DNA from: Ciborinia camelliae
Taxonomy: Eukaryota; Ascomycota; Leotiomycetes; Helotiales; Sclerotiniaceae
Assembly: GCA_025890175.1 (NCBI GenBank)
Contig: JANPYM010000001.1
Coordinates: forward strand, 337,187 to 401,186
Direction of reading: 5' to 3'
Length of the DNA: 64,000 bases
The notes under the pieces were generated by a model. The model did not search any database. It saw only the letters and a program-made list of their open reading frames with translations, and was not told the DNA's origin. The position numbers were made by a program, and so were the translations under genes. Positions 1 to 11,014 of this stretch are shown in pieces. Position 1 is the stretch's first letter. Every line of letters begins with the position of its first letter.

Positions 1-3000
1 CAGTGACAAGTTGTGAAGGTCGTATCTCGGAATCACACCAAAAAGAGAATCATTCACCTCCCCCCCAAAACATACATAAAAAGTAATGATTTCATGTGCT
101 ACATTTAGCTGTAACCAAAGAGTATCCAGCAGGTGGTATTGTCAATAATGCAGTGAGATGGGTTGAGGGTGCATTATGGAATATTGATTTCATCACAACC
201 ATTTAGAAACCCTTGGTCTCGATAGCAATGAAACTACCCAATGCTCGCGATGACTTCCATAATGGATATCAAATAGCATTCTCATAATGGTGGCGCTAAC
301 AGGCGTACACCAATGCGAGCACTGCATATTTTTGTTAGTATACGATCCCATCTTAGGTTACACTTCTCGGGGAATTTGGGCTGAAATACGGAAGATAACT
401 CTTTTCACATGCAAGCATGGTTGACTTGAAATTTGGTTTTCAAAAAACCATTGAATGTCACTCGATTTCAAGAGTTTCAAGAATCCTCCTCGAAGAAGAC
501 TAAAACTCGAAAGCTTGAGAGAAACTTCTCCATTAATTCTACATTTTATCATATCGAGATCTTCAACCCATACGTAATACCTACGCAATACTGTTTAAAG
601 TTATGGCATCACTGGTGAATGTCTAAGATTCTCACGAGAGAAGACATTCGTAGCCTTGCAGTTGCAGGGCCAACTTCCTGTCAGCGCAAGGGGTAACGAG
701 AAGCGCTGGCGATAGGACATCGGAAAACGCCACCCGTCCCTTCCCGCGCTGCCATGAGTTACGATTGCAACAGTACCTCGTGAACCTATTCTGGTTGGAA
801 CGATTAGATCTTCAGATAAACGGAAATGCGAGCGCCCAGGGGACGTGCTTGATGCCGGCGAAAAGCGCTTGCCTTTGGCTGATTCGTGCGTTAATATTGC
901 TTGAACAATATGCCCAATATGCATTGCACCACACTTAAGGCTCCTATCTCGTGAACTGCATATTCTTATCACTTAGAGCAATATCTCCAAAAAACCTGGC
1001 TAGCTGGGTGGTAGACTTCCTTCCAAATGCTTATTAGTCAGGCACCAGACGAGGGCCTGAATGGCAGTTCAGGATATAGTTCTGAAATTCAGCTCAGGCC
1101 TTTGTGATAGAACCATGGAGTTTCCATTTGCCTGCGCTAAGGATGAAAGCGTTCACGTGCTGGCAGAAGTCAACTGTGCATCGGACAATTTTTTGCTTCT
1201 GGACGTAGTAATCAAAGTGATGACGACGACAGTCTATCTGGTGGCGGGGCGAGATTCGTAATGTGGATGTCACGCTCTCACCGATTCCAGAAGTTTTGAT
1301 GCTGAGTTGCACTTGTGAGGTTTAGTTCCAATATTTCCCCTGACATTCATCTTTTGAAAGCTATCGAAACTTGAAGCAGATGTTCTAGAATGCGCAGAGA
1401 TAGGCATTTACTTTAACACGAGAAACATGGGTTCTAAGAAAAGATGGGTGGAGATGGATCTTTGCATATTCGTCAGCCAAGAAATTTCATCCATAGACTT
1501 TGCTAATCTGACGTTACAATGAACCTTTCATTTCATCTCGGCCAAACCTCATGTTAATCACGAGTTGGAGGGCATCGTTTTCCTCGCAAGAAATTTGCGG
1601 AAGTCCGCTTCCTAGGATGTTGTCGCATTAGCATCACCGATTTTAATATAAAGAACTGTGATAGTCGTGAAAAAGATTTAGTATGCTTCCAGGCCCGAGT
1701 TTCTATTTGAATCAGTGCCGAATCGCTCTAGCCGCCGCCTTCCTTCCAGGGCATAGATTCCCTGGAAGTAACGTTGAATACGTACCCCATACACTCTTTT
1801 TAATATTGTTGTTCATCCAAACCTCTCTCAAGGACTTTGATGTTGTATTGATAACGCACCTATTATATTGATGAATAGATGCACACATATTCATATCCAT
1901 AATTTGGTTAGAAGTGATAGGACTGCAGCAGGATTTCGACGCCCAGGCATGTGAAAAATTGTGGGACTCACGTTGAGAATGAACATTCCTCATGACAACA
2001 TGAATATCTGCGACCATGCCCGAATAAAGTCGTATCGCGACCTAGATTCCAGGGTATAAGATATATGCGGGGTGTAGGATGTGGTACAATAGAGTGAAGG
2101 GTCAAGACATGCTTGCATTTGGAGATGAGTCGGGGCATGCACATGCAGGCGAGAAGGGTGGAGAGTGTTTTGCATCTCAGTGTCAAAATGGTGACGAGTC
2201 CTGGCTTACAAGATCCTCATAGATAATGCAGGTGGCCATCTCAGTGTGAGGCAAAGAGGCATTGAGGCAGTAAGGTAGCGAGTCCGCACCGTGGCAATGA
2301 TGCTCAACGTAGGTACTTGGTAAACATTACATTTGACAAGACAACGAGGCAATTGCAAATGACTTTATCCAAAATACGAAGAGGGGTGCGGCGCTGGCCA
2401 GGCAATTAATTCTGATGGGTATTAATTATTTCGTACACTCCAGTCTCCAAGGTTGAAATGGGGGAGCTGACACTCACCCACCCTTTGGTGATGCGACAGG
2501 TGCAAAATGTATAAACATGGCAGGGATTCCAAGAGAATCATGATAAGACCGGAGATTGACAGAGAAACTTCCCCCCGACGTATCTGACAACACCAGAACT
2601 CCGTATCGTATCTCACTCCGTATCTGAAAAGGTCGGTTTGGAGCTGGAAGGGCGAAAGGCGAAAAGCGAAAGGCGAAAGGCCATTGATGGAATATATTGA
2701 AAGCGGAACTAGATAACTGAAGTGGTTTGAAATAGGAAAAGATGTGCCCAGGTCGTATACATCTACAATTGACATGTAACCTTGGTGACTTGTCACTTGA
2801 GGTTCTGCTGGTAGCCTGGGATCAATGTAAGATGTAAGATGTAAGTAGTAGAAAAGAAAAGAAAAGAAAAGAAAAGAAGAAAGGGAAGGGAAAAAAGAAA
2901 ATAAAGGAGTCAGTCATTGGTGAGGTTATAATGGTGTTTGAGTGATTTGGCGGTTGGTTGCAATAATATGATGGAAGATTATCATACCATTCCTACCGCA

Positions 3001-4161
3001 GGTACTGAGTACTTGAGTGAGTTGAAGTATTTTTTTGTATCGAAATCACATTCTTCCTTATTTATCTTATTTATATATATATATATCCATACCTACGGTA
3101 TCTATATCTATATCGATTTGAGATTTGATATGACCCGGAGATATAACGGAAACTGGTTTGAACTCAGGTAAGGTTAATGATTGCATAACAATTAGCAATC
3201 TCTCGGCAGCCCCTCCTTTCTACCAAGTCTCATCGTATCACAACCGATCAGTGACATCGCATTTGCCTCATTATATCAATTCTTTCTCGATGAAGACTTG
3301 CCATCACCAAAGATGTGGGAATGCGATTCCCTATTATACAGCACAGCATCTCGACTCCTCCTCGAGCCTGCTCAACCCGTCTCACCTGGCTCACCTCCAT
3401 TCGAATGATAATTCGGCAGATGAGGCGATATTGCGGCAGACTGGTTAGTCCATCCCTCGATAGTTTGACACCTGTTGTGCAACTTCTTCGATGATCAAAT
3501 GATCAATATCCTCGGAAAGCAAGCTGACCTATAGTCGATTACAGCGGTTTCCTGATATTGCGATGTGGTAGCACAGGAATCTGAATATTAAATGTTGAAT
3601 ATTGAGTCACCGTTGTGATTGAAATTTGTATGATCTGGCAATTCAACATTCAAATTTTTGATTCTCGTCGAGTAGACATCCAAAGAAAGTACTCTTCATT
3701 TAACTGAGTTTAACCTTGCGGTCACCACATTTTCACTCTCATTGTCAGTACAAGTTCTTGCGCGAAGGATCATTTACCGCCAGACATGCCCAACCCTTTT
3801 AATCTAGAATTCACGAGGTCATCCCAATATCCTTAAATCACAATAAACAACAAAATAATAATTTTGATTACGGGGAGTGAATGCCAAGTTGTGGCCTATA
3901 GGGAGAAATATGTTGGTCGCGTATTGGACCAAGACGAAAGTTTCCTCTTTTATTGCCAGTTTGCTGAGGCATGTCACCAATGAAGCTGGAGATATAAATC
4001 ATGAAGTAAATGGTGTTCAAGTCAAATTATTTCACTCTCCATCTCTTCTTTCTATTAATTTCAGGATATATCCCAATCCAATCTATTTGACAATCCAAAT
4101 CACGATTTCCAAGTACAAAAGTTCACTGGTTCATAGTCATAACAAAGATATGCATCCTCCT
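1..4161. other. Gene-poor region, no supported gene
   Basis: I see no reading frame with recognisable family motifs or a consistent exon chain. Open frames up to about 124 codons occur on both strands (for example 601-972 and 2422-2796 on the minus strand), but their translations look like chance frames. Simple repeats include a GATGTAA/AAAAG purine tract at 2825-2880 and a TA run near 3071-3086. The stretch around 600-1250 is less AT-rich than its surroundings and might hold very old gene remains, but nothing can be named. Confidence 0.5.
2825..2880. repeat. Purine microsatellite (AAAAG)n with adjoining GATGTAA repeats
   Basis: Three copies of a GATGTAA-type unit run directly into about six AAAAG units, followed by further A/G-rich sequence to about 2905. 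It lies in non-coding DNA. Confidence 0.9.
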
Positions 4162-4590
4162 CCAAAAATGAAATTCCAACCACAAATCCTCCCACTGCTC
4201 ATCATCCCAATGGTTAATCGAAGGGTGGCAAGGTATCGTGATCGACATCCTGCCCGACGCGATGACGGGTACAAACTATACTCTTACAGGCTATAATGAT
4301 GGTGACAGCGCTACTGTATTCATCAAGATCGGAGAGGACCTCAACCCAAGTTGGCTGAGTATAAGATGCCTTATAAGAAGTTTGGACCTTATAATATGAG
4401 AGAGACGGAGGATGCATATACGGATACGACGGTAATATGGAAGTGGATTTGGATTTGGACTTGGTGTTGGTATTTATATTGCTGTGGCTTTGATAACTGG
4501 CTTAGACCTTGGGGTCCACGGGTACTGGTAAGATTGCAATAGTTGGGGGTGTTTTAGGTGTCTTTGTTATTACCTGCTTTTCACTTCTTC
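4162..4590 (+). pseudogene. Decayed single-pass membrane or surface protein gene
   Basis: Pieces of a typical fungal Ser-rich or receptor-like membrane protein appear in successive, mutually shifted frames. The frame from about 4162 reads an extracellular-looking segment containing WQGIVIDILPDAMTG and TNYTLTGYNDGDSATVF, then closes at a stop near 4400. A hydrophobic GLGVGIYIAVALITG-like stretch follows near 4450-4500 in another frame. The segment GSTGTGKIAIVGGVLGVFVI (from about 4508) in a third frame resembles a second membrane anchor. No set of introns joins these without stops, so I read it as a pseudogene. The family is inferred from composition only. The alternative is an intact gene with unusual introns that I failed to resolve. 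Confidence 0.35.
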
Positions 4591-5372
4591 CGCCATTGTT
4601 CTATTCTTCGACACATCATCGCTGCTCTATCTCCCTCCATCTCTCCATCTCTCCATCACGAGCAATCAACTATATATTAGACAAGCTAAAGAGTTGGGCT
4701 AGTATGAAGTGTATATATCTCTTTCCCACTCACAATACAGACCCAATGTTAAAGGAATTCCCAAATCTAAGAACAGATGCAAATGTAAATGATAGGAATT
4801 GGCTAGGTTGACCGGGTCCATCAGTGTTTCAATGTCCGAGATTGGGTTAGTTCCCTGGTAGATACTTGCCCAGCGAGACGATACAAAAGATGAGCATCCC
4901 TTTAGGGGGAGAACAGCAGTGGCATGAAGAAATTTCCCAATTTATCTAATGTAGAATTCCAAAATTATATGAATATTTGTAGTTTACTAAACAACAAATA
5001 ATCATTTTTTTATACCAAACTGCATACAACATGTTTTATAAATCAAGAAACATTTTCAAGACTCCCAGATATCTTAGGCCTTCAAGGACTTACTAGGTAT
5101 AAGAGAGATAGAACCACTTTAATCCTAAAACATAAGACAGTTTTATGCCCCAGAGACCTTTCCGGATCCATACATAGCAAAAGAATGGGAGTGTTGTTTG
5201 CTACCAAATCGCGCCTATAAACCACCAAAAGTCCGTACCATCCTGCAAGCTTTGGTATGAATCCATCGCCCACATCACAGATAACCCATCCATCATCATT
5301 GTCATAAGCTTCGTTACATTTTTCTTCATATCGCATCCGTCATAGCCTTCCCCGGTTCCACCTCGTCTCCCT
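4591..5372. other. Intergenic, AT-rich, nothing recognised
   Basis: This is the 3' flank of the ATG33-type gene, whose stop lies at 5373. The AT-rich stretch 4920-5060 could hold polyadenylation signals for that minus-strand gene. Small frames here look like chance. Confidence 0.5.
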
Positions 5373-6142
5373 TTACACAACATCAACGAAAATAACCTCG
5401 GTCAATCCTCCATCTCCCCAGATACCCACAACACTCATCGCAAAGCCCAGGCCCGCAACCACAGTCCTGATTACTTGTTTGGTCATGAACCCCTCCATCT
5501 CCTCTCTCACTTCTTCCCCATTAACATTATCATCTACCTCCTCCTCACTACTGGCCAATCCCGCACTTTCATAATCCCTCGCACTTTTGCTCAACACCTC
5601 GTAACTAGCATCCATTTGTCTGGGGCTCATAGCTTTCTTTGACTTCTTCTTTTGAGCAATGCGTCTTGGACCTGTGGAACCCAGGGCAATCGGGATTAAT
5701 TTATCAACGATTGAACTCGAGGCGGCGAATAGAGATGTCCATAAGAGATAGGGATGTTTTTGTCCTCGAGGGGAGAAGTAGAATGCGAGGAGGAAGGACC
5801 ATGATGAAATCCAGGTGAGAGCACGAGTGTGAGTTGTGGCGAGGGAGGTAAGGGAGCTGTAGGAACGAGATGCGAGAGTAGCGGATGGGAGTGTTAGGAA
5901 GGCGGGGATAGTAAGAGACGAGAGGGTATAGGAAACGCCCTGTTGTTTGATGCTCATTAGTCCTTGGAAGTCAAGATAGGCTATGAATATAGAAGGCAGG
6001 AGAGAATGATGAAGTTGACGAGCAATCAAGGTTGGAACGGCAAGTAGTGATGTAATGGTGGGGTGATGCAATGACTTACAGTAAGTAAACCAAGGGAAAT
6101 AGATCCCACGAACTTCAAAGTCGACACGGTTCTTGTAGGCAT
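5373..6142 (-). CDS. ATG33: Autophagy-related protein 33 (mitophagy, outer mitochondrial membrane)
   Basis: Two exons on the minus strand, 6142-6080 and 5939-5373, give 209 residues. The intron starts GTAAGT and ends CAACAG, in phase 0. The joined start reads MPTRTVSTLKFVGSISLGLL, then TGVSYTLSSLTIPAFLTLPS, which is the characteristic opening of the fungal ATG33/SCM4 family. Several hydrophobic segments fit a small multi-pass membrane protein; the acidic linker (SSEEEVDD) and a last hydrophobic segment near the C-terminus also fit. Family knowledge: in yeast Atg33 sits in the mitochondrial outer membrane and promotes selective mitochondrial autophagy. The distal ATG at 6142 was chosen because the exon-2 ATG would delete the conserved first helix. 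The gene is transcribed away from the dienoyl-CoA reductase gene across a 502-bp spacer. Confidence 0.9.
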
Positions 6143-6644
6143 CTTGTGATCGATTAATGTTCCTCTCAAATATACGTACTGGTATCTTTACTCCAGCCAG
6201 CGAGAGTTATTCCAAGCACAAAGACGAATGGTGACAGGTAAAGTGGGAAGTTGCTGTTTTGGTTATTCAATCAATCGCGCTTATTACTAAGGAACCTTAA
6301 GTTCCAAGGTTAGCGAAGACGGGAGTGACGGGAGTGACGGGAGCTCGTGAGATTATGTAATCAATCATATCTTAACTCGCGTAGTTCCCCGGAACCTGTC
6401 AATTGATAACCGGGACCGAGGCACACCGCAAACGAGATTCCAACCCCGGATTTTAGTGCCAACATGTCTCACTTTCTGGTTCAAGTGATACTTTCGTATT
6501 TCAAGTACTTGGTTTTACCGTTTAATAGCTTACCTTCCCTCTCCCCATTGATGTCTCGAACCACAATGTACATAAATGTTTAATGTTGAGAAATATATAT
6601 CAAGCATCTGAACCACCTAATTTGCCTCAATTTCCCAAATACAA
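6143..6644. promoter_or_regulatory. Shared divergent promoter region of ATG33 and the dienoyl-CoA reductase gene
   Basis: The 502 bp between the two start codons hold both 5' flanks. A direct repeat of GACGGGAGT units (about 6318-6342) and a TATATAT stretch near 6592 (about 50 bp before the plus-strand ATG) are visible. I recognise no specific activator site. Confidence 0.45.
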
Positions 6645-7797
6645 ATGAACATGGCTCTACCTCGATCAGAATACCTCTCAGACGTCTGGCGCGATGGAAT
6701 CTTCGGTAGGTAATCTTCGACATAGTCTCCTTCAATTGCACATACTAATTGTCTATTCATCAGACAACAAAGTCGTCTTCTGCACTGGTGGAGCAGGTAC
6801 AATATGTTCTGCCCAAGTCCGCGCAATGGTCCATTTGGGAGCAAACGCGTGTATTATCGGACGTAATTCTTCCAAGACTGAATCCATGGCTAAATCCATA
6901 TCAACTGCACGTTCCGGGTCGAAAGTCATTGGGATTGGTGGTGTGGATGTGAGGAATATACAGAGTTTGGAGAGTGCTGTAGAGAGATGCGTAAAGGAGT
7001 TAGGGGGCATTGATTTTGTTATGTATGATTGCTTCTTCTCTTTCCTTCTGTTCCATATTTATATGTAATTGATAGTTTGTTCTAACATGGATTCTTCATC
7101 AGCGCTGGAGCAGCAGGAAACTTCATCTCTCCCCTCGAAGGTCTCTCCTCCAATGCCTTCCGAACCGTCCTCGAAATCGATACCCTTGGCTCCTTCAACA
7201 CCCTCAAAGCTACTCTACCTCAGCTCATAAAATCTGCCTCTACCCATCCTAACACAGCTTCTAATCCTAACACTGGTGGTCGCATAATCTTCATATCCGC
7301 CACGTTCCACTTTACAGGAATGGCACTTCAAGGACATGCAGCTGCGGCAAAAGCAGGCGTCGATGCCATTTCTGCAACGGCTGCATTGGAATATGGTCCT
7401 AGGGGAATAACCAGTAATGTTATTACTCCAGGACCAATAGAAGGAACTGAGGGAATGGCAAGATTAGGCGATAAGGAGAGTGAAGCGAGCGGGGATGCGC
7501 AGCGAAGAAACCCATTGGGAAGATATGGGACAGTAAAGGAGATTGCAGATGGGACTGTATATTTGTTCAGTGATGCAGGCAGTTTTGTCAATGGAGAAGT
7601 TTTGGTTATTGATGGTGGAAACTGTAAGTCGGGACTTTTCTTACCACCTACCTTTTCCCCCTATCTATCCTCTCTAATTTATTTCTACTAACAATAAGGA
7701 AATAGGGAGGCATCCGGGAGGAATGGCCGGAGCAAAAAGATACCCTGATTACTTGCTGGACGATACATTCGTACGACGAAAAGAGTCAAAGTTGTGA
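6645..7797 (+). CDS. SPS19: Peroxisomal 2,4-dienoyl-CoA reductase (SDR family)
   Basis: Four exons, 6645-6705, 6764-7022, 7103-7623 and 7706-7797, give 310 residues. All junctions have GT..AG ends with clear branch sites (ACTAAT, CTAAC). The protein is a short-chain dehydrogenase. The nucleotide-binding motif reads TGGAGTIC (about residues 28-35) rather than the usual TGGxSGIG, a variant I associate with fungal Sps19-type reductases. It continues with VIAGAAGNF, the GHAAAAKAG region and a C-terminal INGEVLVIDGGNW. The last three residues are SKL, a canonical type 1 peroxisomal targeting signal. Family role: NADPH-dependent reduction of 2,4-dienoyl-CoA so that polyunsaturated fatty acids can enter peroxisomal beta-oxidation. 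The tail is visible only after choosing the TAG acceptor at 7705; the alternative AAG acceptor creates an immediate stop. An in-frame second ATG at 6651 is also possible. Confidence 0.9.
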
Positions 7798-8245
7798 TTA
7801 CTCTATCACGTCGCACGACTCTGTAGAGTTGTTTCTACAAATTAATCTTGGTTAGATTGGGTTTCAAGAAATTGAGGCAGCATATGATAGATGACATTTT
7901 CTAAAGTTTGGCCATTTCACTTATTGCTTTTTCCAAATGATGACTTTTGACTATACATTATAGTTTTCTTCATGATCATAACATCTTAAGTCATGACATG
8001 ATTCATTGGTATATACCTCCTGCCTTCACACTATCTACCGCATGCATAAATTACAAAGACGACATTAAGCACGCTCTCCCTTTAACCTTTCCCCCCCCCC
8101 TCTTCTCTCACAACCCCCCATCTATCTTCCAATCTTCTCAGCGAATACTGTGAAATCCTCCTCTTCTCCAACACATCACATGCACCCACGAGGGGATCGT
8201 GTTGGAAAGCAGACGCATTGGCAAACCGAACATACAAGACAAGAC
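7798..8245. other. Convergent intergenic spacer
   Basis: This is the 3' flank of both neighbouring genes. It contains a run of ten or more C at about 8091-8100, beside a pyrimidine-rich stretch. No gene is seen. Confidence 0.6.
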
Positions 8246-8618
8246 CTACCAATAGATACCCCTCAACATATTCCAGCACCAGATGGCAATTGGATCTTCA
8301 GCCTCTTTCAGATCCCGAATCCAGTCCAGCATCAGCTCCACTGTAACCCCTACATCCCTCTGATAGCGCTCCCCACAATAGCATTCACAAATCTCTTTCA
8401 ACATCGCGTTGTGTTTTGAGAGATGCAAGATCATCAAGATACTAAGGAAGACCTGGGACCAGGTAAAGACATAGGGGATTATGCGTTTGGAGCGTGACGG
8501 AGGGGAGAGAAGAATGGGCCAGAGGAGGCAGGACTGGGGTTTGGTGTTAGTGTGACGGTGATGGTGATGGTGATGGTGATGGTGATGGCGAGGATGAAAA
8601 AAAGGGAAGAAAGAGAGA

Positions 8619-8650
<32 letters not shown>

Positions 8651-11014
8651 GAGCGGAAAAGCAGAAATAACATACGCGCAAACACTCCCCAACATTACGA
8701 GCATCTTCCTTTTCGATCAAGTCCGGAAAATGCAAAACCTTATAGACAAAAGGCCGATATACCATGTATTTGGCGTAATAGTATCTAGTTCTCAACATCG
8801 CTACCTGTATATCATACACATAAGGATACATAACCGGTTCCTCATCAAGATTGGTAGAGAAAAGGTTCGAACTGGGGTCCTGTGGTACCAACGGAGATGT
8901 GAGCATAGGATCGATATTTTCCGATTGCTTTTCCTGGGGAAAACTGGCGGGTTCATCATCGACCCATTGGATTGCGTTGGGGAGAAGATCGCGCCATTGA
9001 GCGAGCTGGTATGCGAGATTTTGTACCCCACGGGCGGATAAGAAGCTGGAGCCATGGGAGTCAGCGTCCATGCTGGACACTTTGGTTACGGAGTTAATTT
9101 TACTCATCAGAGTGAATACAATTTGCGAACCATTTGCTTACTCTCTGAAATGACATTTTGTATATGCACGCATATTCGTCGCAATGCGAGCACTGAAGAA
9201 TTGTGTGCTTGCCAATGAGATTCTTGTTCCCCTTTAAAATCCTCTTCACAAAACGCAGTAGTGAAAAGCGGTAAGTCAACCCGCTTTTCGAGATCCATTA
9301 TTGCAGTGAGTGGTAAATCCATGTCGAGGTGTAGAGTTCTGTTTTACCCCTTAACATGATGAACGAAGTCTGAAGGGTTGTTGTAGATGACTTACGTCTC
9401 CATGGTGGCACAATGCCAATACGCACGTTTAATCAAATCGCCCCTCGAGGACTTCCAGTCAATGGGATTCCTATAGCTTGGTCAGAAAGTATTAAAAACA
9501 TAAAAAAAGAAAAAAAGTCCTAACGACGTGATAAGTATACTGCATGCTGATGAAGCACAAATCATCGACCTCCAGAATTCCTACCGTCATATTAACTGCC
9601 GCTCATCAAAGTTCTTGATTCCAATAATTACCATATAGCGAAAACAGGACTGATAGTATAGTCTGAGTCAAGAATTTTAGTTAGCCAGGTCCGATGGTTT
9701 TATAGTTGGTGAGATTGGGACGCACGCAGTCAGACTAAACACCTGCACATTCTCAAGACTGCATTCGGTAAAGACACAGCCAATTCTCTTCATCGCTTCG
9801 TTGAAAAAGGCCAGTCCTGGTGGTTGAGATGATCCTGATCCGCCCCGGACACCACTAGGCCGGCCCTGGGAAATATCGATAGGATTACCGCGAATACCTT
9901 GAAGTGCCACGTCTCCGAGAGCGAAGATTAGTAATGCAATGACAGATTCCATATCTCCATCGAAGCCTTCCGATGTAACTTTTGTAAGGGTATCAGAAAG
10001 AAAGGTTTGCCTGTCCATGAAGGGGTACATGAAATTGAATGTATCAAAGTAATACATTGCCAATTGAAGCATATCTTCGCGAGTCAAACCAGGAAACGTT
10101 ATCCGCGAGCCTCCAGTAACCCTACTTGCCACTGATTGCATGCCTACAAATGGTTTATCTGGTATATCCGCTCTTAAGGATAAGGGAGGTCTTGTATCCT
10201 TCATTTGCACTAAGAACACCGATCCCTTTTCCAGAAATTTCAGGTCGCCAATGCTTGATGGCGCAGCTTGTGACAGAAGTTGTTGTATAACAGGCCATGT
10301 CAAAATCTTATGAGACGCAGTGAAATGGCGATATTTATTGTTGCTCATTTGACCATCAATCATTTCATGTTTGCGCGAGGAGTTCGATAACATATGCCCA
10401 TCAGATTCGAAGTTAAAAGGCTCGGTAAAGGATGGTTGTGAGGAAGGTGACTTCTGGGTTAACCCAAACTCCGACACACCTACAGCGACTTGATGAGGTA
10501 AGCGGTCGAGTCTATCTTCTATATTCTTCACTCGATCCAATATTTCAACCATGGTTTTATCTTTCCTATATCGTTCTCAGTCAGAACCAATGCAAATGGG
10601 AATACTAGAAAAATATCAAACCCCCACCTCACAGTATCAAGTGGCCCAAGATATCACTTACTTTGTCGGTACAGGCTCCCTGTAATTGCATTCTATCTGC
10701 AAACGTGTGCAAAGTCCACATTTTGGCCGCTTCTCATCACACCTCTGCTTTCGTTGTCGGCAAACATCACAAGCCTTCAAAAGTTAGATGTCAGCCCCCC
10801 TTTCCGATTGTATAACACAATCTTGTGGTCATGATTATTCATGCCGGATAGAATTCGATTTCCCTGAGAAAGGGGCGTGGAAATACGAGGGGATTAGGGT
10901 GGCATGAAGAGGGCGGCGAAGGAAATGAAAACCAACCTGACTTGCAATCGGTCCTCGATCTTTCCGCGCTGGAGCCGTTCCGGGATTAGAATTGGATGTC
11001 GAGTCGATATCCAT
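8246..11014 (-). CDS. Zn2Cys6 fungal transcription factor (nine exons)
   Basis: Minus-strand exons 11014-10937, 10774-10662, 10565-9726, 9662-9632, 9580-9528, 9470-9396, 9338-9142, 9079-8676 and 8533-8246 join in frame to 692 residues. Exon 2 encodes the binuclear zinc cluster, Cys 28, 31, 38, 45, 48 and 55 (C-X2-C-X6-C-X6-C-X2-C-X6-C). The rest matches the 'fungal_trans' middle-homology architecture: a first conserved block around YYFDTFNFMYPFMDRQTF, then FRYMEFWRSMICASS, a block around LIKRAYWHCATME, and a C-terminal YVFTWSQVFLSILMILHLS followed by MLDWIRDLKEAEDPI. Role: nuclear, DNA-binding regulator; target genes cannot be read from sequence. Weakest points are the GTCGTT donor after 9528 and the AAAG acceptor before 9079. 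The last intron (8675-8534) contains two microsatellites. Confidence 0.87.
8552..8652. repeat. Two microsatellites inside an intron: (GGTGAT)n and (GCAA)n
   Basis: About six GATGGT-type units occupy 8554-8588, and about eight GCAA units occupy 8621-8652. Both lie within the 142-nt last intron of the Zn2Cys6 gene. On the minus strand the first would encode a His run and the second a Cys/Leu/Ala run if the intron were retained. Confidence 0.9.

Noticed and set aside
601..972. 123-codon minus-strand frame
   Set aside because: Slightly higher GC than its surroundings but no recognisable motif, signal or neighbouring exon.
8547..9107. Unspliced minus-strand frame of 186 residues in the Zn2Cys6 gene
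   Set aside because: Its end runs into microsatellite sequence; splicing at 8676^8533 restores the conserved C-terminal block instead.
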